Positions 21,174 to 31,531 are shown, counted from the stretch's first letter. The stretch: DNA of 64,000 nt from Brevundimonas naejangsanensis (GCF_003627995.1 NZ_CP032707.1:2780501-2844500), one strand, 5' to 3'. Notes: generated by a model not told the origin, from the letters alone. Program-made: numbers and translations.

Positions 21174-21763
21174 CACGCCGTCTCCTGCCACCGCGCGAGA
21201 TAACGCGCCAGCATGTCGATCTCCAGATTGACCTTCTCGCCGACCATCAGGCCGCCGAGGGTCGTCGCATCCCACGTGTGCGGAATGATGTTCACGTCGA
21301 AGCGGCGGTCTTGCACCCCATTCACCGTCAGGGAAACCCCATCGACGGTGATTGAGCCCTTCGGGGCGATGAATCTGTGCAGAGGCGCCGGCGCCTCGAT
21401 GACGATGCGGCGCGATCCGCCCTCGGGCGTGACGGAGATCACCTCGCCCAGGCCGTCGACGTGACCCGAGACGATGTGGCCGCCCAGTTCGTCGCCCAGC
21501 TTGGCCGCGCGCTCCAGATTGACGCGAGCGCCCTCGGCCCAGTCGCCCAGTTTCGTCTTCGACAGGGTCTCGCCCGAGACCTCAACCGCGAACCAGCCCT
21601 CGCCCTTCTCCGTCACGGTCAGGCAGCAGCCCGCGTGGCTGATCGAGGCGCCCAGGTCGATGCTGGCCGTGTCCCACACGGTCTCGATCTCATAGCGACG
21701 ATCGCGGTCGGTTTGGCGGACGCTGCGGACGCGGCCGATGTCGGTGACGATGCCGGTGAACAT
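21173..21763 (-). CDS. ribE: Riboflavin synthase alpha chain
   Basis: A 196-residue riboflavin synthase with two beta-barrel repeats: MFTGIVTDIGRV and SHAGCCLTVTE in the first, then GHIVSGHVDGLGEV, GSITVDGVSLTVN and HTWDATTLG in the second. It dismutates two lumazines to riboflavin. Start ATG 21763. It probably begins its own transcript (ribE-ribB-ribH-nusB-thiL), because 75 bp containing a distinct repeat element separate it from the ribD-like gene. No FMN riboswitch is recognisable there. Confidence 0.95.
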   Translation of the reverse strand: MFTGIVTDIGRVRSVRQTDRDRRYEIETVWDTASIDLGASISHAGCCLTVTEKGEGWFAVEVSGETLSKTKLGDWAEGARVNLERAAKLGDELGGHIVSGHVDGLGEVISVTPEGGSRRIVIEAPAPLHRFIAPKGSITVDGVSLTVNGVQDRRFDVNIIPHTWDATTLGGLMVGEKVNLEIDMLARYLARWQETA

Positions 21764-21787
21764 GAAAGCTCCGGTCCCTTCGGACCC

Positions 21788-21825
21788 AAAAAACAGAGTC
21801 TAATTAGTCTAATTCGTCTGAAATC
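21788..21825 (-). promoter_or_regulatory. 9-bp triple repeat 25 nt upstream of ribE
   Basis: Plus-strand units tctaattag (21799-21807), tctaattcg (21808-21816) and tctgaaatc (21817-21825), preceded by aaaaaacagag. A near copy lies at 30381-30417, also 25 nt from a start codon (gor). A phased short repeat so placed suggests a shared operator or promoter part. No known regulator is assigned. Confidence 0.45.
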
Positions 21826-21838
21826 GACCGAGAGGACG

Positions 21839-23069
<1,231 letters not shown>

Positions 23070-23081
23070 CCGGTCGGTCCC

Positions 23082-24365
23082 TTAGCGATAGATCGGGAAG
23101 CGCGCGGTCAGCTCGCGCACCTGGGCGGCGACGCCCGCGACGACGGCCGGATCGGCTTCATCGCCGCCATTCATCGAGGAGACGACGTCGGCGATCCAGT
23201 GGCCGATCTGCTTGAACTCTTCCTCGCCGAAGCCGCGCGTGGTGCCGGCCGGGGTGCCCAGGCGGACGCCCGAGGTGACGGTGAAGGGCGCGGTGTCGAA
23301 CGGCACGCCGTTCTTGTTGCAGGTCATCAGGGCCTTCTCGAGCTCATGCTCGGTGGCCTTGCCGGTCACGCCCTTGGGACGCAGGTCGACCAGCATCAGG
23401 TGGCTGTCGGTGCCGCCCGAGACGATGGCTAGGCCGCGCTCGACCAGAACGGCCGCCAGGGCCTGGGCGTTCTTGACGACCTGCTGGGCGTAGAGCTTGA
23501 ACTCGGGCTTCAGCGCCTCGCCGAAGGCCACGGCCTTGGCGGCGATGACGTGCTCCAGCGGGCCGCCCTGCAGGCCGGGGAAGACGGCCGAGTTGATCTT
23601 CTTGCCCAGGTCCAGGTCGTTGGACAGGATCATGCCGCCGCGCGGGCCGCGCAGGGTCTTGTGCGTCGTGGTGGTGACGACGTGGGCGTGCGGGATCGGG
23701 TCGGGATAGACGCCACCGGCGATCAGGCCGGCGTAGTGGGCCATGTCGACCATCAGATAGGCGCCGACCGAGTCCGCGATCTCGCGGAAGCGCTTGAAGT
23801 CGATGTGACGCGAATAGGCCGAGGCGCCGGCCAGGATCAGCTTGGGCTTCTCCTTCTGGGCCATTTCGGCGACGTGGTCATAGTCGATCAGATGGGTGTC
23901 TTCGTGGACCTTGTAGGTCACGGGGCGGAACCACTTGCCCGACTGGTTGGCGGGCGAACCGTGGGTCAGGTGGCCGCCGCAGGCCAGGTCCATGCCCAGG
24001 AAGGTGTCGCCGGGCTGCAGCAGGGAGAAGAAGACGGCCTGGTTGGCCTGGGCGCCCGAGTGAGGCTGGACGTTGGCGAAGGCGGCGCCGAACAGCTCCT
24101 TGGCGCGCTCGCGGGCCAGGTCTTCGGTGATGTCGACGAATTCGCAGCCGCCGTAGTAGCGGCGGCCCGGATAGCCCTCGGCGTATTTGTTGGTCAGGAC
24201 CGAGCCCTGCGCGTCCAGCACCGCCTGGGAGACGATGTTCTCGGAGGCGATCAGCTCGATCTGCTCCTTCTGGCGGCCAAGCTCGCCCTGGATGCCCTTG
24301 AAGATCGCCGGATCAGCGTCGGCGAGGCTCTTGGAGAAATACGAGTCGTGGGTGAAGGCGGTCAC
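23082..24365 (-). CDS. glyA: Serine hydroxymethyltransferase
   Basis: A 427-residue PLP enzyme converting serine and tetrahydrofolate to glycine and methylene-THF. Seen: the N-terminal [19 protein letters not shown], the [15 protein letters not shown] signature, and the PLP lysine in [16 protein letters not shown] (about residue 230). The GTG at 24365 ([10 protein letters not shown]) is chosen because family proteins start close to this point; a further 24 codons upstream read as Arg-rich non-conserved sequence. It heads the glyA-nrdR operon, with a REP-like inverted repeat upstream. Confidence 0.96.
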   Translation of the reverse strand: MTAFTHDSYFSKSLADADPAIFKGIQGELGRQKEQIELIASENIVSQAVLDAQGSVLTNKYAEGYPGRRYYGGCEFVDITEDLARERAKELFGAAFANVQPHSGAQANQAVFFSLLQPGDTFLGMDLACGGHLTHGSPANQSGKWFRPVTYKVHEDTHLIDYDHVAEMAQKEKPKLILAGASAYSRHIDFKRFREIADSVGAYLMVDMAHYAGLIAGGVYPDPIPHAHVVTTTTHKTLRGPRGGMILSNDLDLGKKINSAVFPGLQGGPLEHVIAAKAVAFGEALKPEFKLYAQQVVKNAQALAAVLVERGLAIVSGGTDSHLMLVDLRPKGVTGKATEHELEKALMTCNKNGVPFDTAPFTVTSGVRLGTPAGTTRGFGEEEFKQIGHWIADVVSSMNGGDEADPAVVAGVAAQVRELTARFPIYR

Positions 24366-24471
24366 TGGCAGGCATCCCGAAGGCTGAAGGCGGAAACGGC
24401 GCTCCCTTCTAGGCCGCGCCGCCCGACACCACAACATCTAGGGGGTCTTCCCGTCCATGCTCCCCTACCCG

Positions 24472-24596
24472 CTCATACCGGCGAAGGCCGGGATCCAGAT
24501 GCAAGAACCAACGGCTCGTCGTTGAAACGCGGAGCGTCGCCCGAATTACTCAAGGACGAGTCATACGATCTGGATCCCGGCCTTCGCCGGGACGAG
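24472..24596. repeat. Inverted repeat of REP-like type between glyA and the hemA operon
   Basis: Two 29-bp arms (24472-24500 and 24568-24596) are inverted copies with one or two mismatches, centred on ccggcgaaggccgggatccag, with about 67 bp between them. The sequence is a dispersed-repeat type familiar from alphaproteobacterial intergenic regions. Nothing else is seen in the 250-bp gap. Confidence 0.8.
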
Positions 24597-24615
24597 CGAC
24601 AGGGAGAGGGTCAGT

Positions 24616-24813
24616 TCAGCGCTGTGACAACGCCCGCTTCAGCTTGGCGATCGCCACGCGTTCGACGGCGCGCGGCTCAGCGGCCGGGCCGATGGCGGAG
24701 ACCTCGACGCCGGTCGCCGCGTGGACGGCCGAGCATTTCACATAGGGGCCGTTGCGGACGAACTCGACGATGACTTCGCCCAATTCTGGGCCCAGGTCGG
24801 GATCAGCCGTCAC
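24616..24813 (-). CDS. Small conserved protein coupled to hemA (DUF6898-like)
   Basis: A 65-residue protein with the pattern ELGEVIVEFVRNGPYVKCSA, then VSAIGPAAEPRAVERVAIAKLKRAL: a small beta-strand pair followed by a helix. It recalls the small proteins annotated DUF6898 next to hemA in Caulobacterales; that name is from memory and tentative. The GTG at 24813 overlaps the hemA stop (GTGA), so it is translationally coupled; the longer frame from 24843 runs into hemA and is less likely. Function unknown. Confidence 0.72.
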   Translation of the reverse strand: MTADPDLGPELGEVIVEFVRNGPYVKCSAVHAATGVEVSAIGPAAEPRAVERVAIAKLKRALSQR

Positions 24814-26057
24814 GCCGCAACCGGACGCCGCGCCACGTTGCAATGCGACCAGAGCTTGTCCATCGCGTCGACCAGCTTGTCGATCATGCCGTCGTCATGA
24901 TCCGGCGACGGGGTGAAGCGCAGGCGCTCGGTCCCCTTGGGCACGGTCGGATAATTGATCGGCTGGACGTAGATGCCGAAGTCTTCCAGCAGCATGTCCG
25001 AGATCAGCTTGCAGTGCACCGGATTGCCGACGTGGACCGGGACGATGTGGCTGACGCTGGGCAGGACGGGGATGCCCGCCTCAGCCAGGCGGCGCTTCAG
25101 GGTGGCGGCGCGCTCCTGATGAGCGGCGCGCAGCTCCGGGTGAGCCTTGAGGTGGCGGACGGAGGCCAGAGCGCCGGCGGTCAGGGCCGGCGGCAGGCTG
25201 GTGGTGAAGATGAAGCCCGAGGCCCAGCTGCGCACGGCGTCCACGATCACCGCGTCGGCGGCGATGTAGCCGCCCATGACGCCGATGGCCTTGCCCAAGG
25301 TGCATTCCACGATGTCGATGCCGCCCAGGACGCCGTCACGCTCGGCCACGCCGGCGCCGGTCGCGCCGTACAGGCCCACGGCGTGGACCTCGTCCAGATA
25401 GGTCAGGGCGCCGTACTTCCTGGCCAGGGCGATGGTGCCCGCCAGGTCGGCGATGTCGCCGTCCATCGAATAGACGCTCTCGAAGGCGATCAGCTTGGGC
25501 GCGTCGGCGGGCGCGGCGGCCAGCAGTTCTTCGAGGTGTTCGAGGTCGTTGTGGCGGAAGATGTGGCGTTCGCCGCCGCCGTTGCGGATGCCCGCGATCA
25601 TGGAGGCGTGGTTCAGCGCGTCGGAGAAGATGATCAGCCCCGGCAGGATCTTCTGCAGGGTCGACAGGGTCGCCTCATTGGCCACATAGCCCGAGGTGAA
25701 CAGCAGGGCAGCTTCCTTCTGGTGCCAGCTGGCCAGTTCGGCCTCCAGGTCCACCGCCGAGCGCGTGGTGCCCGAGATGTTGCGCGTGCCGCCGGCGCCG
25801 GCGCCGGTCTCGCCGACCTCGACCTGCATGGCCTCGATCACCGCCGGATGCTGGCCCATGCCCAGGTAGTCGTTGGAGCACCAGACGACGACCTCCTGCT
25901 CGGAGCCGTCGGCGCGGCGCCGCACCGCCTTCGGAAACTGGCCGCGAACGCGCTTCAGATCGGCGAAGACACGATAACGGCCTTCACTGCGGACCTGATC
26001 CACAGAGTTCTGAAAGGCGGACTTATAGTCGAACAAGGCGGCGCTTCTTTCGCTCAT
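24810..26057 (-). CDS. hemA: 5-aminolevulinate synthase
   Basis: A 415-residue ALA synthase (glycine plus succinyl-CoA to ALA), the alphaproteobacterial route to heme. Seen: CSNDYLGMGQHPAV, GAGGTRNISGTTR, the cofactor-binding AYLDEVHAVGLYG and the PLP lysine in CTLGKAIGVMGGY (about residue 245). ATG 26057 (MSERSAALFDYK) fits the family start; an earlier start at 26102 adds non-conserved residues. It is followed by a coupled small gene. About 300 bp upstream contains a dispersed repeat but no recognisable FNR-type site. Confidence 0.96.
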   Translation of the reverse strand: MSERSAALFDYKSAFQNSVDQVRSEGRYRVFADLKRVRGQFPKAVRRRADGSEQEVVVWCSNDYLGMGQHPAVIEAMQVEVGETGAGAGGTRNISGTTRSAVDLEAELASWHQKEAALLFTSGYVANEATLSTLQKILPGLIIFSDALNHASMIAGIRNGGGERHIFRHNDLEHLEELLAAAPADAPKLIAFESVYSMDGDIADLAGTIALARKYGALTYLDEVHAVGLYGATGAGVAERDGVLGGIDIVECTLGKAIGVMGGYIAADAVIVDAVRSWASGFIFTTSLPPALTAGALASVRHLKAHPELRAAHQERAATLKRRLAEAGIPVLPSVSHIVPVHVGNPVHCKLISDMLLEDFGIYVQPINYPTVPKGTERLRFTPSPDHDDGMIDKLVDAMDKLWSHCNVARRPVAA

Positions 26058-26209
26058 GCAGCTTTTGCCGCCTAATTGCGCGCGCCGCCCCGTGATGTCC
26101 ATGTCAGGAGCCGGACAAAACGTCTCAACCCCTTAAATGATAACGGTTCTCAGCTTAGTGACCCGCGGTCGTCGGCCCTGCGGGACCTCCCGATCCGACG
26201 CGGGCTTCT

Positions 26210-26355
26210 CCTCCCCATGCAATGGGGAGGTGGATCGGACGCGACGGAGGGGCCGCTTGGTTCCGCTGACGGAAGCCCCTCCACCGCGTAGCCTGTCCTC
26301 GGGCTTGCCGAAGGCAAGACCCGGGGGCGGTCCCCCTCCCCACAAAGTGGGGAGG
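26210..26355. repeat. 146-bp paired-hairpin repeat between hemA and mmsB
   Basis: Two terminal hairpins, cctccccatgcaatggggagg (26210-26230) and cctccccacaaagtggggagg (26335-26355), flank a GC-rich middle containing a further inverted segment (gacggaggggc against gcccctcc). The overall length and design match the element inside the ribD-like gene, though the arm sequence differs. No gene is seen in 26058-26366. Confidence 0.75.
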
Positions 26356-26366
26356 AAAGCCTTGGG

Positions 26367-27263
26367 TCAGTTCAGCGTATCGATCCGCCCGCGCAGCATC
26401 TGCACCATGGCCGAGAAATCCTTGCCGCCATAGCCGAGGCCGTTGAACAGGGCGTAGAGGGCCTCGGCCTGGGCGCCCAGCGGGGTCGTGGCGCCGGCCT
26501 TGGCGGCGGCGTCCTGGGCCAGCTTGAGGTCCTTCAGCATCATGGCGGAGGCGAAGCCGCCGTCGTAGTCGCGATTCGAGGGAGCCGTCGGCACCGGGCC
26601 GGCCCAGGGATAGTAGCTGGTCACGCTCCAGCACTGGCCCGAGGACTTCGACGCGATCTCGAAGAAGCGCTCCGGCTCCAGGCCCAGCTTCTCGGCCAGG
26701 GCGATGGCCTCGCACGTGCCGATCATCGAAATGCCGAGCAGCATGTTGTTGCAGATCTTGGCCGCCTGCCCCGCGCCGTGGTCGCCCGCGCGGATGGTGA
26801 TGCGGCTCATCGGCTCCAGCGCCGGTTCGACGCGGGCGAAGTCGGCCTCGTCGCAGCCGACCATGAAGGCCAGGGTCCCGGCGTCGGCGGCCGCCGTGCC
26901 GCCCGAGACGGGGGCGTCGGCGAAGGCGTAGCCCGCCTCCTTGGCCAGACCGGCGACCTTGCGCGCCGTCTCGACGTCGATGGTCGAGCAGTCCAGCAGC
27001 AGGGCGCTGGACGGCGCGGCGCCGATGATCTGGTCCGAATAGACGCTGAGGACGTGCGGCCCGGCGGGCAGCATGGTGATGACCACCTCGGCGTCCTTGA
27101 CCGCCTCGGCGACCGAGCCGACGGTGCGGCAGCCAGCTTCGGCGGCGCGCTCCAGGGCGGCGGCCGACAGGTCGAAGGCGGCGACCTCGTGCCCGGCCTT
27201 GGCCTGGTTGGCGGCCATGCCGCCGCCCATGTTGCCCAGGCCGATGAAGGCGATGCGAGTCAT
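26367..27263 (-). CDS. mmsB: 3-hydroxyisobutyrate dehydrogenase
   Basis: A 298-residue beta-hydroxyacid dehydrogenase: N-terminal NAD site IGLGNMGGGMA, substrate motif DAPVSGGTAAADAGTLAFMVG and the catalytic Lys in AAKICNNMLLG (about residue 171). It would oxidise 3-hydroxyisobutyrate to methylmalonate semialdehyde in valine breakdown. The C-terminal sequence YGGKDFSAM is typical of true MmsB. It is not next to other valine genes here, so the symbol rests on sequence. A related reductase (tartronate semialdehyde or succinic semialdehyde type) is the alternative. Confidence 0.88.
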   Translation of the reverse strand: MTRIAFIGLGNMGGGMAANQAKAGHEVAAFDLSAAALERAAEAGCRTVGSVAEAVKDAEVVITMLPAGPHVLSVYSDQIIGAAPSSALLLDCSTIDVETARKVAGLAKEAGYAFADAPVSGGTAAADAGTLAFMVGCDEADFARVEPALEPMSRITIRAGDHGAGQAAKICNNMLLGISMIGTCEAIALAEKLGLEPERFFEIASKSSGQCWSVTSYYPWAGPVPTAPSNRDYDGGFASAMMLKDLKLAQDAAAKAGATTPLGAQAEALYALFNGLGYGGKDFSAMVQMLRGRIDTLN

Positions 27264-27348
27264 CTGAACGTTTCCCTTATGGATTTTGGCCGAGCGTTAG
27301 CGCCGCCGGCTCCGCTTCGCCAGTCACCAATTCGAGACGCGCGCCTTC

Positions 27349-28104
27349 TCAACCCGGCTTCCTGAAGCGCAGCATGAATTGGCTGGTGCGTCCGCGAATG
27401 GACGGGTCGAAGACATTGGCGGTGCGGGGATCGTCGGTCCGGGCCAGAAGGTCGCTCGAGCCGTCCAGAACGAAGCCCGCCGCCTCGACCTCGCGCCGGA
27501 CCTGATCCACGTCGATGCGGTGCAGGCTGTCGACGGCCGCCAGGCCCGATTCCGGCTCCGCGTCGTGGTCGATGATCACATAGAGGCCGCCGGGCTTCAG
27601 CGCCTCGAAGGCCGCCGCATTGACCCTGGCCGCCGTGTCCTCGGCGAAGGCCTTCAGGTGCAGGTCGTGATAATTCTGGGCGGTGAAGACCAAGTCCAGG
27701 TCTTTCGGCCATTCGGGCGCGCCCAGCGGGACGCTGACGGCCTCGACGTTGTCCAGGGCGGCGGCGGCGGCCAACGCCTCGCCGTAGCTGGCCTGGAAGC
27801 CGATGAACTCGGCGGGCTGCCAGGCGACGACTTGGCCCTCGGGCCCGACGGCGGCCGAGAACAGGCGCGTGAAATAGCCGCCGCCGATGATCATGTCGGC
27901 GATCTTCTGGCCCGGCTGCACCTGGGCGAAGGCCAGGGTGTCGGCGGCGTGGCGCGCCGTGTCGCGCTCCCGATCCTCGGTCGTGCGGATCGGGCTGGCC
28001 AGGACGGCCTCATAGGCCTCGGGCGCCGTCTGGGCCGAGGCGACGCCGAGGGGCGCGGCTACGGCCAGCGAGGCGGCGACGGCGAATACGAGGAAGGAAC
28101 GCAT
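27349..28104 (-). CDS. Exported methyltransferase-like protein (paralogue 1)
   Basis: A 251-residue protein with a clear signal peptide (MRSFLVFAVAASLAVAA ... ASAQ, cleavage near residue 25). The rest resembles a class I SAM-dependent methyltransferase: PGQKIADMIIGGGYFTRLFS as motif I, LDLVFTAQNYHDLHLK, and GGLYVIIDHDAE after the fifth strand. The glycine-rich motif has IIGGG where its neighbour has GAG. It is followed upstream by a homologous gene (28135-28878), the same overall layout giving a tandem pair. Exported methyltransferase folds are puzzling because SAM is cytoplasmic; a non-enzymatic or hydrolytic role is possible. Confidence 0.85.
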   Translation of the reverse strand: MRSFLVFAVAASLAVAAPLGVASAQTAPEAYEAVLASPIRTTEDRERDTARHAADTLAFAQVQPGQKIADMIIGGGYFTRLFSAAVGPEGQVVAWQPAEFIGFQASYGEALAAAAALDNVEAVSVPLGAPEWPKDLDLVFTAQNYHDLHLKAFAEDTAARVNAAAFEALKPGGLYVIIDHDAEPESGLAAVDSLHRIDVDQVRREVEAAGFVLDGSSDLLARTDDPRTANVFDPSIRGRTSQFMLRFRKPG

Positions 28105-28134
28105 GGGCTACTCCTCCTGTGATGGGCCCCGCTC

Positions 28135-28878
28135 TCAGCGCGGCTTGCGGAAGCGATAGACAAACTGGTCGGTCCTGCCCCGGATCGCCTCGTCGAAGAC
28201 GTTCAGGCTGTGGTCGTCGGCCGGGTTGGCGACGGCGGTGCTTTCGCCCTCGAAGACGAAGCCGGCGGCCTCGACCTCGCGACGCAGCTGGGCGCCCTCG
28301 ATCCGGTGCAGTGTCTCGACGACGCTGTTGGCGGCGCCGGGCGCGGCCTGGTGGTCGATGACGACATAGAGGCCGCCGGGCTTCAACGCCTTGAAGATGT
28401 CGGCGTTCATCCTGGCCACGTCCACGCCGAACCGGGGGATGTGGAAGTCGTGGTATTCCTGGCTCATGAAGACCAGATCCAGCGGCTGGTCGAAGCTCAT
28501 GGCGTCCAGGTCGCCGTTAACGCGGCTGACGTTGGGATAGGCGGCGACCAGGGCGTCGGCGCGCGGATTCTCGCGCTCGGCCGTGCGGTTCGGCACGAAG
28601 GCATAGACGTGGCCGCCCTCGCCCACGACGCGCGCGAACAGGCGGGTGAAATAGCCCGCGCCGGGGCGGATGTCGGCGATCTTCTGGCCCGGCTTCACCT
28701 CGGCGAAGGCCAGCATCTCAGCGGGGTGGCGCAGCGGGTCGCGCGCGACCTCGTCGGCCGGGCGCAGGCTGTCGGCGACCGCGGCCTGATAGGCGGGCGC
28801 GGCGGCGTTTTGCGCCAGGGCGGGCGCGCCGGCCAGAAGCAGGGCGGAGACGGCGGCGGCGAGCAGATACGGCTTCAT
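28135..28878 (-). CDS. Exported methyltransferase-like protein (paralogue 2)
   Basis: A 247-residue protein with signal peptide (MKPYLLAAAVSALLLAGAPALAQ) and a methyltransferase-like fold: PGQKIADIRPGAGYFTRLFA, LDLVFMSQEYHDFHIPRFG and GGLYVVIDHQAAPG. It shares a common pattern with the adjacent downstream gene, including the -DSLHRID-/-ETLHRIE- and ending FRKP segments, so the two arose by tandem duplication. ATG 28878 puts the signal peptide at the N-terminus; longer frames to 29064 overlap the gap before gor and are rejected. Function unknown. Confidence 0.86.
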   Translation of the reverse strand: MKPYLLAAAVSALLLAGAPALAQNAAAPAYQAAVADSLRPADEVARDPLRHPAEMLAFAEVKPGQKIADIRPGAGYFTRLFARVVGEGGHVYAFVPNRTAERENPRADALVAAYPNVSRVNGDLDAMSFDQPLDLVFMSQEYHDFHIPRFGVDVARMNADIFKALKPGGLYVVIDHQAAPGAANSVVETLHRIEGAQLRREVEAAGFVFEGESTAVANPADDHSLNVFDEAIRGRTDQFVYRFRKPR

Positions 28879-28970
28879 GGGACCTTCCAGGACTCTGCGC
28901 CCCTTCGCCGGGGCATGCTTCGCCATAAGGCGCGTGGATCGGACGGCTGGCAAGCCGCCCGATGCGCGGA

Positions 28971-30356
28971 TCAGCCCGCGGCCATGGAGGTCGGCGCCTG
29001 CTTCTCCTTCAGGGTGACCAGTTCCTCGGCCATGGTCGGATGGACGGCGCAGGTGGCGTCCCACTGGGCCTTGGTCAGGCCCGCCTTCACGGCGATGGCG
29101 GCCAGCTGAATCATTTCCGGGCTGTCGGGGCCGACGATGTGGCAGCCGACGACGCGCTGGCTGTCGGCGTCGACCACCAGCTTCATCAGGACGCGCTCGT
29201 CCGAGCCGGTGAAGGCGTACTTCATCGGGCGGAAGCGGGTGACATAGACGTCGACCCCGCCCGAGCAGGCCTGACGCGCCTCATGCTCGGTCAGGCCGAC
29301 GGTGCCGACCGGCGGCTGGCTGAAGACGGCGGTGGCCACGGCCTCGTAGTCGAAGCTCTGCGGATTGTCCTTGAACACCGTTTCGTGAAAGGCCACGCCC
29401 TCGCGGATGGCGACAGGGGTCAGGTTCATGCGGTCGGTGACGTCGCCGATGGCCCAGATATTGTCGGCGGTGGTCTTGGAGAACCGATTGACCTTGATGG
29501 CGCCGTCGTCGTTCAACTCCACCCCAGCGGCCTCCAGACCCAGGTCCTGGACATAGGGGACGCGGCCGGTGGCGAACATGACCACGTCGGTCTCGATCGC
29601 CATGCCGTTCTCGAGGTGGTTGATCAGGCCGGTCTCGGTCTTCTCGATCGACGTGTGCTGACAACCCAGGATGACCTTGATGCCGCGCTTCTCGATCTCG
29701 CCCGCCAGGTGAGCGCGCACGTCGTCGTCGAAGCCGCGCAGGATGTTCGGGCCGCGATAGATCAGGGTCGTCTCGACGCCCAGGCCGGCGAAAATGCCCG
29801 CGAACTCCACCGCGATATAGCCCCCGCCCGCGATCAGGATGCGCTTGGGCAGTTCCGGCAGGTGGAAGGCCTCTTCCGAAGTGATGGCGTGTTCAATGCC
29901 CGGCACGCTGTCAGGCTTCCACGGGCGGCCGCCGGTGGCGATCAGGATTTTCTCGGCGGTGATGGTCTGGTTCTTGCCGACAATCTCAACGGTGTGGGCG
30001 TCCTTCAGCACGGCGCGGCCGTGGACCAGATCAACGCCCGCCTTGCCCAGGTTGGCGGCGTAGATACCCGACAGGCGGGCGATCTCGACGTCCTTGGCCT
30101 GGAGGAAGGTCGGCCAGGCGAACTTGGCGCCTTCAAAGGACCAGCCGTAGCCCTCGGCGATCTCCAGGGCGTGGCTGACCTCGGAGGCCATGACCATGAA
30201 CTTCTTGGGCACGCAGCCGCGGATCACACAGGTGCCGCCGACCCGATACTCTTCGGCGATGGCGACCTTCTTGCCGCCGAGCGCGGTCAGCCGCGCCGCC
30301 CGCACCCCGCCCGAACCGGCGCCGATGACGAAGAGGTCGTAGTCGTATTGAGTCAT
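28971..30356 (-). CDS. gor: Glutathione-disulfide reductase
   Basis: A 461-residue FAD/NADPH oxidoreductase: FAD site VIGAGSGGVRAAR, redox-active GGTCVIRGCVPKK (Cys pair about residues 43 and 48), NAD(P) site IAGGGYIAVEFAG, and the C-terminal catalytic His-Pro in CAVHPTMAEEL. The pattern (GGVRA, PKKFMVMAS) fits glutathione reductase rather than lipoamide dehydrogenase or mercuric reductase. ATG 30356 (MTQYDYDLF). A 9-bp triple repeat sits 25 nt upstream, the same position as before ribE. Confidence 0.93.
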   Translation of the reverse strand: MTQYDYDLFVIGAGSGGVRAARLTALGGKKVAIAEEYRVGGTCVIRGCVPKKFMVMASEVSHALEIAEGYGWSFEGAKFAWPTFLQAKDVEIARLSGIYAANLGKAGVDLVHGRAVLKDAHTVEIVGKNQTITAEKILIATGGRPWKPDSVPGIEHAITSEEAFHLPELPKRILIAGGGYIAVEFAGIFAGLGVETTLIYRGPNILRGFDDDVRAHLAGEIEKRGIKVILGCQHTSIEKTETGLINHLENGMAIETDVVMFATGRVPYVQDLGLEAAGVELNDDGAIKVNRFSKTTADNIWAIGDVTDRMNLTPVAIREGVAFHETVFKDNPQSFDYEAVATAVFSQPPVGTVGLTEHEARQACSGGVDVYVTRFRPMKYAFTGSDERVLMKLVVDADSQRVVGCHIVGPDSPEMIQLAAIAVKAGLTKAQWDATCAVHPTMAEELVTLKEKQAPTSMAAG

Positions 30357-30380
30357 CGGGGTCTCCGGCAATCAGACTCG

Positions 30381-30417
30381 AAAAACAGAGTCCAATTCGT
30401 CTGAATCGTCTGAAATC
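30381..30417 (-). promoter_or_regulatory. 9-bp triple repeat 25 nt upstream of gor
   Basis: Plus-strand units tccaattcg (30391-30399), tctgaatcg (30400-30408) and tctgaaatc (30409-30417) follow aaaaacagag. The layout and distance to the start codon equal those of the ribE copy at 21788-21825. Likely a shared regulatory site; the factor is unknown. Confidence 0.45.
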
Positions 30418-30571
30418 CGCCCGGCTATGCCGTGGCGCTGCCCCGACTTAGGCGCCGGGGCGCGAGGGGGCAAGGCGGGGCTGTCCGCTTACGGCTGGCG
30501 TGGCGAAGGCTTTTGACAATATCGGGCGCTAGCTTAACGTCGCCGAACATCGTTTCACGGGAGCAACCATC

Positions 30572-31531
30572 ATGATCGCCGAACTTCTCGCGTCCGCATT
30601 GCTCGGCATGACGGCCCCGGCAGACGACAGGGGCGGCGTTCCGGACGTTCAGGACCCGGCCTCCAATCAGGCTGTCCGCCTGGAGGACATTCAGGTCACC
30701 GGGCGCCGTCTGGATTCCCTCATCCAGGATTTCGTGCGCGAGGTCGCGGCGCCCAACCGCGGCCGCGGCATCGCCCGATGGGATCGCAGCGTGTGCGTCG
30801 GAGCGGTCAATCTGCGGCAGGACGCCGCGCAATATGTTGTCGATCGCGTCTCAACCATCGCCGAAGATCTCGGCCTCTCCGCCGGGGCGCCGGGATGCAC
30901 GCCCAACATCCTGATCGTCGCCACCTCGAATGGACAGGAGTTGGCTCAAGAATTGGTCGAGAGGCGCCGCCGAGCCCTGCGCATGGGCGGGTCGGGCATG
31001 GACCGAGGCGGCGCGGCCCTGCGCGATTTCCAAGACGCCGATAGGCCGGTGCGGTGGTGGCAGGTCAGCATGCCTGTGGATTCCGAGACAGGCGCTCGCG
31101 CAACGCGCATTCCAGGCGATTGCCAGGACAGTTGCAGCAGCGTCTTCGACGTGGCTCCCATGATCAACGTCTCTTCAGCATCGCGCCTTTCCACGCAAAT
31201 CGTCGACAACATCATCCGCACGATCGTCATCGTGGACGTCGATGACGTAAGCCATGTGGACGCGACACAACTCTCGGACTACGTCGCGATGGTGTCCTTG
31301 GCGCAGATCGACCCCGAGGCCGACACCAGCGCCTACGCCTCGATCCTGAACGTCTTAGCCGATCCGGCGAGCGCTTCGTCCCTGACGGAGTGGGACAAGG
31401 CCTATCTCTCGGGCCTGTATGACGCTCAGCGGACACGGCAGAACGTCCGCGCGGGAACGTCCGAGATCAGAACCTCCATTCGGCGCGCCCACGCTCGGCT
31501 CTCCGAAGCGGGCGCCTCGCCTACGGATTGA
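30572..31531 (+). CDS. Conserved secreted hypothetical protein
   Basis: A 319-residue protein with a short hydrophobic N-terminus (MIAELLASALLGMTAPA) that may be a signal peptide. Recurring-looking blocks are VTGRRLDSLIQDFVREVAAP, RGIARWDRSVCVGAVNL, DRVSTIAEDLGL, GAPGCTPNILIVAT and RPVRWWQVSMPVD. Several Cys (in SVCVG, APGCTP, GDCQDSCSS) suggest disulfides in the periplasm. Proteins of this look occur in Caulobacterales and sphingomonads without known function, from memory. ATG 30572 has ggagca at good spacing (cacgggagcaaccatcatg). Its 3' end overlaps rpiA by 11 nt, convergent. Confidence 0.8.
   Translation: MIAELLASALLGMTAPADDRGGVPDVQDPASNQAVRLEDIQVTGRRLDSLIQDFVREVAAPNRGRGIARWDRSVCVGAVNLRQDAAQYVVDRVSTIAEDLGLSAGAPGCTPNILIVATSNGQELAQELVERRRRALRMGGSGMDRGGAALRDFQDADRPVRWWQVSMPVDSETGARATRIPGDCQDSCSSVFDVAPMINVSSASRLSTQIVDNIIRTIVIVDVDDVSHVDATQLSDYVAMVSLAQIDPEADTSAYASILNVLADPASASSLTEWDKAYLSGLYDAQRTRQNVRAGTSEIRTSIRRAHARLSEAGASPTD

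Noticed and set aside
21764-21838. Possible FMN riboswitch before ribE
   Set aside because: The gap is only 75 nt and lacks the RFN conserved helices; a short direct repeat is present instead.
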